In this document: positions 55,056 to 63,684 of the stretch, piece by piece
Layout of the letters: each line of letters opens with the position of its first letter
Numbering within the stretch: position 1 is the stretch's first letter
Source of the DNA: Burkholderia ubonensis
GTDB taxonomy: Bacteria; Pseudomonadota; Gammaproteobacteria; Burkholderiales; Burkholderiaceae
Length of the DNA stretch: 64,000 nt
Direction: 5' to 3'
Assembly: GCF_001718695.1 (NCBI RefSeq)
Contig: NZ_CP013420.1
Span: 310,001-374,000, forward strand
Notes under the pieces: generated by a model
Databases searched by the model: none
What the model saw: only the letters and a program-made list of their open reading frames with translations
What the model was told of the DNA's origin: nothing
Made by a program: the position numbers and the translations under genes

Positions 55056-55698
55056 ATGACAATGATTCGCGGAACACGCTTCATCGTCGGCAAGGAAGCC
55101 GCGCAAATCCGCGCGCTGGAAAGCCAATTCCGGAGCTATCTTCATTAACGTCGGAGCAGAGGAGGCGATTGTTCCGGCGTTGTGGTCGCAAGATACATTC
55201 ATTCAAAAAGCCGGGGGCAGCGAGATCATCGGCCAGATGTGGGCCTTTCCCGACAAGAAGGGGCGTGCTTGCTGCCTGATTCCCGAGGCAACGGCACTGT
55301 TTCAGGAACGATGCGGCGAGCTACTGGGCCGACAACGGGAGCGGATGTTGTTTTATATCGCTCGATGCTACCGCTATGAACGACCTCAAGCCGGTCGCTA
55401 TCGCGAATTCTCCCAACTAGGATTCGAGTATCTATCCCCCAATCCGGAATCCGCGGTCAAACGCAGCCAGGAGGTAGCGATCGGCTTTTTCGATTCACTC
55501 GGCCTTCGCTATGAAACCGATGATTCGGCCCGCAGAGGCCTCAGCTACTATCTGAACGGTCGGGGCTTCGAAATGCGCTGTACCGAACTCGGCGCACAAC
55601 AGCAAGTGGTTGGTGGCGGCGCCTATCGGGAGGGAGCCGGTTTCGGCATCGGCGCTGAACGACTGTTGTTGGCGATGACCGCTCAGGGGCTTGTGTAG
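55056..55698 (+). pseudogene. Stand-alone histidyl-tRNA-synthetase-like core protein, apparent +1 frameshift
   Basis: ATG 55056 (GAGGAGGA upstream) reads MTMIRGTRFIVGKEAAQIRALESQF-R-S, then meets a stop; one extra base near 55136 puts the rest (I-F-I-N-V-G-A-E-E onward) in another frame to 55698. Repaired: 213 residues resembling the class II HisRS/HisZ catalytic core. Visible are motif 2 C-Y-R-Y-E-R-P-Q-A-G-R-Y-R-E-F near 104-118, a HisA-like R-R-G-L-S-Y-Y near 159-165 and motif 3 G-F-G-I-G-A-E-R near 195-202. The anticodon-binding domain is absent. Function unknown: perhaps a histidine-activating ligase or a HisZ-like sensor. Confidence 0.7.
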
Positions 55699-55913
55699 TG
55701 ACGTCCAATGCCGAGGCGGCTTGCGGCTCGGGACAGTCGCAAGCTCCATATCGCCGGCTAAATGTAAATTTGCAGTGGACTCGCACGGCACATCGACCGG
55801 TCGCTTCGTGACTCATTGAAGGACCGCAATAGGGCGGCTACGGCTGGACGCATCGGGCGGATTCTGCCCAATATCGGACCTTGGATCGACGGGACCGAAT
55901 CGGCGACAATCTA

Positions 55914-56525
55914 ATGAAGCCATGTGAAACATCGACACAGGGGGCGCTGGTGTCCATCAATGGAAGCGAAACGGAAGGCACATTTCCAACGCTAACAACT
56001 TCCCGGCTGTCGTTGCGGGAGGTTTTGCCCAGCGACGCACCGTCGCTGTTCGCTGTGCATGGCGACGCTGAGGGTATGCGCTGGTTCGGTACCGATCCAA
56101 TGACCGATATAGCACAGGCCGACAAGCTGGTTCAGGTATTTGCCGACTGGCGGCGCAGTGGCTCTGGCGTCCGTTGGGCCGTCGAGAGACTTTCGGACGG
56201 GCTTCTACTTGGTACGTGCGGCCTCTTCCGATGGAATAGAAAGTGGCGAAGTTGCGTCGTCGGCTATGAGTTGGCTACGTTTGCGCGTGGCAACGGATAC
56301 ATGCGCGAAGCGCTTTGTGCCGCGATCGATTACGGTTTCGACGTGATGCAGATAAACCGCATCGAAGCCCAGGTTCACCCCCAGAACGCAGCCTCCATAC
56401 AAGTGCTGGAGACGCTGGGCTTCGTCCGTGAAGGCTATCAGCGCCAAGCGGGGTACTGGCGTGATGCCTATCACGATCTCCTGCAGTTTTCGTTGTTACG
56501 TTCTGATTGCGTACGTCGTGGCTAA
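55914..56525 (+). CDS. GNAT family N-acetyltransferase (RimJ/RimL-like)
   Basis: 203 residues. The acetyl-CoA fold is recognisable by L-S-L-R-E-V near 30, G-T-C-G-L-F near 101, the pyrophosphate-binding R-G-N-G-Y-M-R-E-A-L near 125 and N-x-A-S-I-x-V-L-E-T-L-G-F near 158. Such enzymes acetylate N-termini or small molecules, including toxins. Low GC for this chromosome. The ATG at 55914 has no good ribosome site; GTG 55949 is possible. Confidence 0.85.
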   Translation: MKPCETSTQGALVSINGSETEGTFPTLTTSRLSLREVLPSDAPSLFAVHGDAEGMRWFGTDPMTDIAQADKLVQVFADWRRSGSGVRWAVERLSDGLLLGTCGLFRWNRKWRSCVVGYELATFARGNGYMREALCAAIDYGFDVMQINRIEAQVHPQNAASIQVLETLGFVREGYQRQAGYWRDAYHDLLQFSLLRSDCVRRG

Positions 56526-56875
56526 CGTGCTGGTCGAAATCCTCTGCTTCGCCATATGAGCGCTCGCATCCGAGCGAACCGGCTGACCGCTCCGAATCGT
56601 TAATGGCCCGTCCAAAAGAGCGCGGGGCGTGAGTTTCAGCGTAGCTTTGTGTACCAGGCGTCGGCAGATAAGGCGCAGGTACTGCTGCATCATCGGAATG
56701 GCTGTTGCAGGTGCTGCAGCGGGGTGTGCGTTCATGTGACCGGGAAAAGTTGCTTTGGCTGCCTGAGTTTGCCGGTGGGCTGGTTCGGGCCGCTCGAAGT
56801 GCGCCATCCGGCCAGTTGTGGTCACTCGGTGCCAATTTCCGAATCATTAAAATCGGCTGCGGTTACTCGTTCGAT
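56526..56875. other. Intercassette region containing repeat copy 2
   Basis: About 350 bases between the two acetyltransferase genes. The main content is the diverged mutS 5'-end copy listed separately; the remainder shows no gene. Confidence 0.6.
56673..56817. repeat. Copy 2 of the mutS 5'-end repeat (diverged)
   Basis: Roughly 85 percent identical by eye to 53325-53470, same orientation, one single-base gap. On the minus strand it even restarts as [21 protein letters not shown], matching the MutS N-terminus ([21 protein letters not shown]), then diverges. It cannot make MutS. Substitution pattern suggests descent from a different mutS allele, not a fresh duplication. Confidence 0.88.
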
Positions 56876-57460
56876 ATGACGAATTTTCCTATGAAGCCTA
56901 TCCTGATTGACCTCCCCGACGCGATACATAGCGAGCGATTAACCATCCGTGCGCCTCGCCTGGGCGATGGTCGAAAAGTCTTCGAGGCGACGGTCGAATC
57001 GCTTGATGCGTTGAGAGAATTCCCGGCGTCGTTGCCGTGGGCGCTGGAAGACCCGTCGATAGAAGCATCAGAGTTTTTCTGCAGAACAGGGGCCTCTAAT
57101 TACATCGCCCGACGTGATTTTCCATTGCTTTTTTTGCTTCGGGAATCCGACACATTGATCGGCTGCGGAGGACTTCACAAGCCCCGTTGGACAGCGAGGA
57201 CCTTTGAGGTCGGTTGGTGGGGGCGAACTGCTTTTACCGGACAAGGCTTGATCACTGAGGCGGTCAGAACCATACTGGATTTTGCATTCTCGTCATTGGC
57301 GGCACATCGGGTCGAGGCTTTGCCAGATGACCTCAACGAAAAAAGCTGGCGACTATGCGAGCGCGTCGGGATGGATTTCGAAGGTATTCTCCGTCACGAA
57401 CGGATTGCGCCGGATGGCGTGCTTCGAAACTCCCGCATGTATTCGAAAATCTCGTGCTAA
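56876..57460 (+). CDS. GNAT family N-acetyltransferase (RimJ/RimL-like), second
   Basis: 194 residues. E-R-L-T-I-R-A-P-R near 20 and G-x-G-L-I-T-E-A-V near 122 mark the acetyl-CoA fold; N-E-K-S-W-R-L-C-E-R-V-G near 156 is the RimJ-type helix. It differs in sequence from the first GNAT gene. Starts at 56876 or 56891. Low GC; it is the only gene between repeat copies 2 and 3. Confidence 0.85.
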   Translation: MTNFPMKPILIDLPDAIHSERLTIRAPRLGDGRKVFEATVESLDALREFPASLPWALEDPSIEASEFFCRTGASNYIARRDFPLLFLLRESDTLIGCGGLHKPRWTARTFEVGWWGRTAFTGQGLITEAVRTILDFAFSSLAAHRVEALPDDLNEKSWRLCERVGMDFEGILRHERIAPDGVLRNSRMYSKISC

Positions 57461-57489
57461 CAGTGTCGAACTGACTGCGTTCAGATACG

Positions 57490-57566
57490 GCGCAGGTACA
57501 GCTGCATCTTTGGGGGGCCACCAAAGGCTCCGACCGACAAGCACGAAGTTCGCCATTCGGCCAGTT
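57490..57566. repeat. Copy 3 of the mutS 5'-end repeat (shortened)
   Basis: Only the two ends of the repeat are kept: about 19 bases starting GCGCAGGTA (one mismatch to copy 2) and about 23 ending CGGCCAGTT (one mismatch to native); the mutS start codon region between is lost. Same orientation as the other two copies. Confidence 0.7.
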
Positions 57567-57659
57567 GCGCGCATTCAGTGCGGGGCGCTTCCGGTCTGTC
57601 GACATCGCGTCGGATCGCATACGATTCCACGGCGTGAACAACCGAGCAGGAGATCAGCG

Positions 57660-57956
57660 ATGGAAGTCTTTTGGACGTTGAAGAGCATCCCCGAGCTGGC
57701 GAATCTGTCGGCGCGCGACAGGCGCGTCAACTGGCGACGCGCGTATTTCCGTAGCTGGCGCCATTGGCAGACATGGGCAGGTTTGCTCGCGTGCGCCCTA
57801 TGCGCGGCACTTGGGGCCGGGCTCGGCGCAACGGCGGGGCACCCGGTCGCGGGAGCGGCTGTCGGAGGCGCCGTGGGCGGATTCGTCTTCGGGCAAGCTG
57901 TGGTCCGAGTCGCGCGCGCCCATTACAGCAACGTGCTGCTCGGTCTTGACGATTAG
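57660..57956 (+). CDS. Small two-span membrane protein with glycine-rich second half
   Basis: 98 residues, MEVFWTLKSIPELANL at the start, a hydrophobic segment near 45-65 and a second near 70-88 with G-A-A-V-G-G-A-V-G-G-F-V-F-G (glycine-zipper pattern). AGGAGATCAG precedes the ATG. Function unknown. It is the first core-like GC gene right of repeat copy 3. Confidence 0.75.
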   Translation: MEVFWTLKSIPELANLSARDRRVNWRRAYFRSWRHWQTWAGLLACALCAALGAGLGATAGHPVAGAAVGGAVGGFVFGQAVVRVARAHYSNVLLGLDD

Positions 57957-58094
57957 CCGGATGACCGCGGCGGTGGTTCCACTGCGTGAGATCGCCGGCG
58001 ATTACCGCACCGACGCCCGCATGACCGTTCGCTTGCCGCTTGACCGAGTGTCGTGCGTATCGACCGACGATGGCCGACCGTCGAAAGTGCGAGC

Positions 58095-58148
58095 GCGGCG
58101 GTTGACGTAACCGCCGCACGACGCACGCTCACGGAACGCGAACGTTCC
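58095..58148. terminator. Two hairpins in the convergent gap after the FAD gene
   Basis: GCGGCGGTT-GACGT-AACCGCCGC (58095-58117) and GGAACG-CGAA-CGTTCC (58133-58148) lie between two converging genes. No T-run follows either, so they may only stop or protect transcripts. Confidence 0.4.
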
Positions 58149-58230
58149 GCTGGATCATTGGAGCAGGGCCGCGACGGCATGACGATCGACTCGGCGCCGC
58201 AGCCATCGCGCGCCGAGCCTGCCGCCGACG

Positions 58231-59853
58231 TCAGGACGCCTGCTTCGACATCAGGTCGAGCGCCAGCGCCTGCGCGACTTCGATCCCGTCGATGGCCGCC
58301 GAGTAGATGCCGCCCGCATACCCGGCGCCTTCGCCGGCCGGATACAGACCTTCGACGTTCACGCTCTGGTAATCGTCCTTGCGCCGAATGCGGATCGGCG
58401 ACGACGTGCGCGTCTCCACGCCGGTGAGCACCGCATCGTGCATCGCGAAGCCGGCGATCTTTTTGTCGATCTGCGGCAGCGCTTCCCGAATCGCTTCGAT
58501 CACGTAGTCGGGCAGCGCAGTGCTGAGATCGGTCGGCCGCACGCCCGGCTTGTACGACGGCACGACGGAGCCGAGCGACGTCGACGGCCGGCCCGCGATG
58601 AAATCGCCGACCAGCTGGCCCGGTGCGCTGTAATCGCCGCCGCCGAGCTCGAACGCGCGTTCCTCCCATTTGCGCTGGAACGCGATGCCCGCGAGCGGGC
58701 CGCCCGGATAGTCTTCCGGCGTGATGCCGACGACGATCCCCGCGTTCGCGTTGCGCTCGGCGCGCGAATACTGGCTCATGCCGTTGGTGACCACGCGGCC
58801 GGGCTCGGAGGTCGCCGCGACGACCGTGCCGCCCGGGCACATGCAGAAGCTGTACACCGCGCGCCCGTTGCTGCAGTGATGGACCACCTTGTAATCGGCC
58901 GCGCCGAGCTGCTTGTGGCCCGCGAACTTGCCGAACCGGCTGCGGTCGATCAAGCCCTGCGGATGCTCGATCCGGAAGCCGAGCGAGAACGGCTTCGCCT
59001 CGATGAACACGCCGCGATCGTGCAGCATCTGGAACGTGTCGCGCGCGCTGTGGCCGACGGCCAGCACCACGTGATCGCAGCGCAGCGTTTCGCCGTTCGA
59101 CAGCTTCAGCGCACGAACCTTGCCCTGCTCGATGTCGATGTCCTCGACGCGGGTTTCGAAGCGCACTTCGCCGCCGAGCGCATGGATCGTCGCGCGCATC
59201 TTTTCCACCATGCTGACGAGGCGGAACGTGCCGATGTGCGGCCGGCTCAGATACAGGATGTCCTCCGGCGCGCCAGCCTTGACGAACTCGTCGAGCACCT
59301 TGCGGCCGTAGTGATGCGGATCCTTGATCTGGCTGTACAGCTTGCCGTCCGAGAACGTGCCGGCGCCGCCTTCGCCGAACTGCACGTTGGACTCGGGATT
59401 GAGGACGCTCTTGCGCCACAGTCCGAACGTGTCCTTGGTGCGCTCGCGCACGGCCTTGCCGCGCTCGAGGATGATCGGGCGAAAGCCCATCTGCGCGAGG
59501 ATCAGCCCGGCAAAGAGCCCGCACGGCCCCATGCCGATCACGACCGGGCGCAGGAAGTTGCCGTGCTCGGGCGCCTTCGTCACGAAGCGGTACGTCATGT
59601 CGGGCGTGACGCCGCAATGCGGCGTGCCGGCGAGTCGCGGCAGCACGGCCGCTTCGTCCTTGACCTCGACATCGACGATGTAGGTGAGCTTGATGTCGGC
59701 GCGCTTGCGCGCATCGTGCGCACGGCGGAACACCGTGTAGCGCAGAAGCCCGTCTGCCGGCACGCCGAGCTCGTCGAGGCGCGCGCGGATGGCGGCCTCG
59801 AGAGCGCTCTCGGGGTGGTCGAGCGGGAGTTTGATTTCGCTTAGCCGTAACAT
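58231..59853 (-). CDS. NAD(P)/FAD-dependent oxidoreductase, COG2509 type
   Basis: 540 residues. N-terminal ~100 residues are family-specific; the FAD-binding GMGPCGLFAGL is near 107, with V-Q-F-G-E-G-G-A-G-T-F-S-D-G-K-L near 155 and G-E-G-A-G-Y-A-G-G-I near 510. This family of FAD dehydrogenases is widely conserved but its substrate is unknown. The start at 59853 gives MLRLSEIKLPL. Confidence 0.9.
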   Translation of the reverse strand: MLRLSEIKLPLDHPESALEAAIRARLDELGVPADGLLRYTVFRRAHDARKRADIKLTYIVDVEVKDEAAVLPRLAGTPHCGVTPDMTYRFVTKAPEHGNFLRPVVIGMGPCGLFAGLILAQMGFRPIILERGKAVRERTKDTFGLWRKSVLNPESNVQFGEGGAGTFSDGKLYSQIKDPHHYGRKVLDEFVKAGAPEDILYLSRPHIGTFRLVSMVEKMRATIHALGGEVRFETRVEDIDIEQGKVRALKLSNGETLRCDHVVLAVGHSARDTFQMLHDRGVFIEAKPFSLGFRIEHPQGLIDRSRFGKFAGHKQLGAADYKVVHHCSNGRAVYSFCMCPGGTVVAATSEPGRVVTNGMSQYSRAERNANAGIVVGITPEDYPGGPLAGIAFQRKWEERAFELGGGDYSAPGQLVGDFIAGRPSTSLGSVVPSYKPGVRPTDLSTALPDYVIEAIREALPQIDKKIAGFAMHDAVLTGVETRTSSPIRIRRKDDYQSVNVEGLYPAGEGAGYAGGIYSAAIDGIEVAQALALDLMSKQAS

Positions 59854-59965
59854 GAGTATTCGGATACGGTCGCCACGAAGCCGTGGCGGTGTTGAAACAG
59901 GCGAGAGCCGGCGCGCAGGCGAGGCGGTGGCGCGAAAAGCCGCGCCGTGCGGGCGCGGCCCGAGC

Positions 59966-60769
59966 TTACTCCGCGGCCGGCTGCAGGCGGCTGTAGCGGT
60001 TCAGGATCGGGATCATCTGGGCGTAGACCTTCGGGTTCGCCGCGACGATCTCATGACGATGCAGGAAGTCGGCTTCACCCATGTAGTTGCCGACGAGGCC
60101 GCCGGCTTCGGTGATCAGCAGGCTGCCGGCCGCCATGTCCCATACGTTGATGCCCTGCTCGAAGAAGCCGTCGAGGCGGCCGGCGGCGACGTTCGCGAGG
60201 TCGAGCGCCGCGGCGCCCGGGCGGCGCAGGCCCGTGCAGGCCTGCGTCATCTCGGTGAACAGGCGCGCGTACGCGTCGAGGCCGTCCTTCTCGCGGAACG
60301 GGAAGCCGGTGCCGATCAGCGACTCCGACAGGCGGTCGCGGCGGCCGACCCGGATGCGGCGGTCGTTCAGGTACGCGCCGCGGCCGCGCGTGGCGGTGAA
60401 CAGGTCGTTTTTATTGGGGTCGTAGACGACGGCCTGCGTGACGACGCCCTTGTGTGCGAGCGCGATCGACACGCAATAGTACGGGAAGCCGTGGATGAAG
60501 TTGGTCGTGCCGTCGAGCGGATCGATGATCCACTGGAATTCGGATTCGTTGCCGGATTCGCCCGATTCTTCCGCGAGGATCGCGTGATCGGGGTAGGCGG
60601 TCTTCAGCGTCTCGATGATCGCGTCTTCGGCGGCCTTGTCCACTTCGGTGACGAAGTCGTTCTGCTGCTTCTTGCGGATCTCGATCAGGTCGAGATCGAG
60701 GGAGGCGCGATTGATGATCTGTCCGGCGCGGCGCGCAGCCTTGACAGCGATGTTGAGCATGGGATGCAT
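59966..60769 (-). CDS. suhB: Inositol monophosphatase family protein SuhB
   Basis: 267 residues. The metal-binding motifs E-E-S-G-E near 68 and D-P-L-D-G-T-T-N-F near 83, and W-D-M-A-A-G near 214, define the family. In E. coli SuhB acts as inositol-1-phosphatase and as part of the rRNA antitermination complex. The ATG at 60769 is preferred, with a second ATG three codons in. Divergent from trmJ. Confidence 0.94.
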   Translation of the reverse strand: MHPMLNIAVKAARRAGQIINRASLDLDLIEIRKKQQNDFVTEVDKAAEDAIIETLKTAYPDHAILAEESGESGNESEFQWIIDPLDGTTNFIHGFPYYCVSIALAHKGVVTQAVVYDPNKNDLFTATRGRGAYLNDRRIRVGRRDRLSESLIGTGFPFREKDGLDAYARLFTEMTQACTGLRRPGAAALDLANVAAGRLDGFFEQGINVWDMAAGSLLITEAGGLVGNYMGEADFLHRHEIVAANPKVYAQMIPILNRYSRLQPAAE

Positions 60770-61044
60770 GAGCCTGGATCCTGTAGCCGGCGGCAGGTGG
60801 CCGCCACGAAAGTGGAACAACCCGCCCGCAACGGCGCAGGCGCGCGTGGGCGAGGTGAGACGCGAATTGACAAAGAGCGGGCACGACCCGCGCCGCCTGG
60901 GCGGCGCGTAAGGGCATGATTTTACCCGACTTTCGGCCCGTTTAGGCGACGGGAGTGCGGGGAAACCCCACTGGCCGTCCGGACAGGTGGGTTTGGCCCT
61001 GCGTTGGCGATACCATACGGCCATTCTGATTATCGAGTCGTACC
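60770..61044. other. Divergent suhB-trmJ spacer
   Basis: 275 bases without a gene. A 9-bp hairpin (CGCGCCGCC at 60889-60897, GGCGGCGCG at 60900-60908) lies in the presumed suhB leader. Promoters for both sides should be here, but no strong boxes were identified. Confidence 0.45.
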
Positions 61045-61866
61045 GTGTTGGAAACCTTGGAGAACGCCGCGCCGTGCGCATCGGGCGCGGCACAGCCGTC
61101 GGGGCCGCTGCGCGGCGGCTTTACGTCAACCCGCTTCGTGCTCGTCGAGCCGAGCCATCCCGGCAACGTCGGCGCTGCCGCGCGCGCGCTGAAGACGATG
61201 GGCTTCTCGCGGCTCGTGCTGGTCGCGCCGCGCGTGCCGCACGTGCAGAGCGACCCCGAGGCGATCGCGATGGCGAGCGGCGCGGACGACGTGCTCGCGT
61301 CCGCGCATGTCGTGCCGACGCTCGGCGACGCGCTGTCCGGCGTCCACTGGTCGATCGCGCTGACCGCGCGCACGCGCGAGTACGGCCCGCCGCGGCTCGC
61401 GCCGCGCGCGGCCGCCGAGCAGGCCTGCGCGCAGGTCGGCACGGGCGACATTGCGCTCGTGTTCGGCAACGAGCGCACCGGCCTCGCGAACGAGCACGTC
61501 GACCAGTGCAGCGCGCTCGCGCATATTCCGGCGAACCCGGCGTACAGCTCGCTCAACCTCGCGCAGGCGGTGCAGGTGCTGGCCTACGAGCTGCGGATCG
61601 CGTTCCTCGAGCGCGCGAGCGCATCGTTGCCGCAGCCGGAAGCCGGCACGCTCGCGCAGAGCGACGAGATCGAGCGGATGTACGTGCACCTCGAGAACGC
61701 GCTGATCGCGCTCGATTTTCTCGACCCGCGCAATCCGAAGAAATTGATGCCGCGGCTGCGGCGCCTGTTCGCGCGCACCGGGCTGGAGCGGGAGGAGGTG
61801 AACATCCTGCGCGGCATCGCGAAGCACATCCTGCTGAAATCACGCACGCCGGACCGCGACGCCTGA
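61045..61866 (+). CDS. trmJ: tRNA (cytidine/uridine-2'-O-)-methyltransferase TrmJ
   Basis: 273 residues of the SpoU (SPOUT) class. The SAM-binding knot appears as [18 protein letters not shown] near 31-48, [10 protein letters not shown] near 134-143 and [10 protein letters not shown] near 168-177. TrmJ methylates position 32 of tRNAs. The GTG at 61045 is used; TTG at 61048 is an alternative. Confidence 0.9.
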   Translation: MLETLENAAPCASGAAQPSGPLRGGFTSTRFVLVEPSHPGNVGAAARALKTMGFSRLVLVAPRVPHVQSDPEAIAMASGADDVLASAHVVPTLGDALSGVHWSIALTARTREYGPPRLAPRAAAEQACAQVGTGDIALVFGNERTGLANEHVDQCSALAHIPANPAYSSLNLAQAVQVLAYELRIAFLERASASLPQPEAGTLAQSDEIERMYVHLENALIALDFLDPRNPKKLMPRLRRLFARTGLEREEVNILRGIAKHILLKSRTPDRDA

Positions 61867-62040
61867 CGCGCCGCGGGGCCGCGGCGCGAATACCCGCGCC
61901 GGCGCCGGGGAGAAATGCGCGACGTCGTGCGGGCGTGTGCGACTCGCCCTAAAATCGCCGAACGTCATATACAAAGCAGCCGGCGCGATAAAGCCGGCCA
62001 TTGCCGGCGGTGCGCGCCGGCCCTTTCCCCAGATCAGACC

Positions 62041-62814
62041 ATGTTCACGAGACTGCGCGAAGACGTTGCGACGATTCGCGAGCGGGACCCCGCCGCTCGC
62101 AGTGCCTGGGAAGTGCTGACCTGTTATCCAGGGCTGCATGCGCTGATGCTGCACCGCTTCGCGCACGCGTGCTGGCGCGCGAGGCGCTACTGGCTCGCGC
62201 GTTTCGCGTCGCAGGTCGGCCGGTTCCTGACCGGCATCGAGATCCACCCCGGCGCGACGATCGGCCGGCGCGTGTTCATCGATCACGGGATGGGCGTCGT
62301 GATCGGCGAGACGGCGATCGTCGGCGACGACTGCACGATCTACCAGGGCGTGACGCTGGGCGGCACGTCGCTCACGCGCGGCGCGAAGCGTCACCCGACG
62401 CTCGAGGCCGGGGTGATCGTCGGCGCGGGCGCGAAAGTGCTCGGCGGTTTCACGATCGGCGCGGGCGCGAAGATCGGCTCGAATGCGGTGGTCGTGAAGC
62501 CGGTGCCGGCGGGCGGCACGGCGGTCGGCAACCCGGCGCGCGTCGTGATGCCGGCGCAGCCGAAGCCGCAACCCGAGCGCGCGGCGTTCTGCGCATACGG
62601 CATCACGCCGAATGCGGACGATCCGATGTCGCTCGCGATTCACGGGCTGATCGATCACGCGGCGAAGGAAAGCCGGCGCGTCGACGAAATCGTCGCGGCG
62701 CTCGAGCGGCTCGGCACGCATCTGGAAACGCTGCAGGGCGCCGATGCGGCGCGCCTCGACCTGCGCCGCCTGTCGGCGGTGCTGGAAGGCAAGGCGGTCG
62801 AGCGCGAGTCCTGA
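62041..62814 (+). CDS. cysE: Serine O-acetyltransferase
   Basis: 257 residues; makes O-acetylserine for cysteine synthesis. A short N-terminal helical domain (~60 residues, of the compact EpsC-like type) precedes a left-handed beta-helix with hexapeptide repeats; [11 protein letters not shown] near 64 and [11 protein letters not shown] near 82. The C-terminal part from about 185 is longer than usual. No clear link with the Isc operon far upstream. Confidence 0.93.
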   Translation: MFTRLREDVATIRERDPAARSAWEVLTCYPGLHALMLHRFAHACWRARRYWLARFASQVGRFLTGIEIHPGATIGRRVFIDHGMGVVIGETAIVGDDCTIYQGVTLGGTSLTRGAKRHPTLEAGVIVGAGAKVLGGFTIGAGAKIGSNAVVVKPVPAGGTAVGNPARVVMPAQPKPQPERAAFCAYGITPNADDPMSLAIHGLIDHAAKESRRVDEIVAALERLGTHLETLQGADAARLDLRRLSAVLEGKAVERES

Positions 62815-62860
62815 GCGGCGGGGTGTTGCCGCGGGGGGCGGCCTGCCGGGCCTGCGGCCG

Positions 62861-63661
62861 TCAGTCGAGCGGCATCGCGCGGATGCCTTCGGCATCGACG
62901 CGCAGATAGCCGCCGCGCGGCATCCCGTGATCGAGATCCCAGTCCGGCAGCACCCAGCGCACGCCGTTGGGTTCGAGATGGCGCGCGGGGCGATGCGTAT
63001 GGCCGTGGATCATGACGCTCGCGCGGCTCTGCCTGAACAGCGCGGCCACGCCTTCGCGCGTGACGTCGTAGATCGGCGAGGCGGGGCGCATCCGGCCGGC
63101 TTCGCTCTTCGCGCGCATGCGTTGCGCGAGCGCGCGGCGCCAGCGGAACGGCCACGCGAGAAACAGCCACTGCGCGAGGCGGTTGCGCGCGAAGCGCCGG
63201 AACACCTGATAGCCGACGTCGGCGGTGCACTGCGCGTCGCCGTGCGCGAGCACGATGCGCTGGCCGAACGCCATGATCAGCGCCGGATCGGGCAGCAGCA
63301 TCGCGCCGGCCGCCTTCATGAAGCGCTTGCCGAGCAGGAAGTCGCGGTTGCCGTGCATCACGTAGAGCGCGATGCCGCGCGCGGAGAGCGTATGCAGCAG
63401 CGCGGCCATGCGCTTGACGAACGGATCGTCGTCGAGCATGTCGTCGCCGATCCAGTATTCGAACAGGTCGCCGAGAATGAAGACCGAGTCGGCGCTGTCC
63501 GCGGTGTATGCCACGAAATGCTCGAACGCTGCGACCGTCTTCGGGATCGCGTCGCTCAGATGCAGATCGGACAGGAACAGAAACGGGCGTGCGGCCTGCG
63601 CGTATTCGCGCTCGCCCGGCACGCCCGCGGAGACGCTTCGCGGCGGAGTCTCCTGCAACAT
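62861..63661 (-). CDS. lpxH: UDP-2,3-diacylglucosamine diphosphatase
   Basis: 266 residues; hydrolyses UDP-2,3-diacylglucosamine to lipid X in lipid A synthesis. The calcineurin-like metal site is complete: S-D-L-H-L near 31, G-D-L-F near 64, G-N-R-D near 104, A-H-G-D near 138 and H-G-H-T-H near 219. Start at 63661. Confidence 0.95.
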   Translation of the reverse strand: MLQETPPRSVSAGVPGEREYAQAARPFLFLSDLHLSDAIPKTVAAFEHFVAYTADSADSVFILGDLFEYWIGDDMLDDDPFVKRMAALLHTLSARGIALYVMHGNRDFLLGKRFMKAAGAMLLPDPALIMAFGQRIVLAHGDAQCTADVGYQVFRRFARNRLAQWLFLAWPFRWRRALAQRMRAKSEAGRMRPASPIYDVTREGVAALFRQSRASVMIHGHTHRPARHLEPNGVRWVLPDWDLDHGMPRGGYLRVDAEGIRAMPLD

Positions 63662-63684
63662 CGAAGTGCCTCCGTATACGCTCG

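Noticed and set aside
56496..56825. A second mutS gene start in the accessory block
   Set aside because: Only the first ~20 codons match; the rest of MutS is missing.
61867..61888. Terminator after trmJ
   Set aside because: CGCGCCGCG/CGCGGCGCG pairs well but no T-run follows, so I left it out of the feature list.
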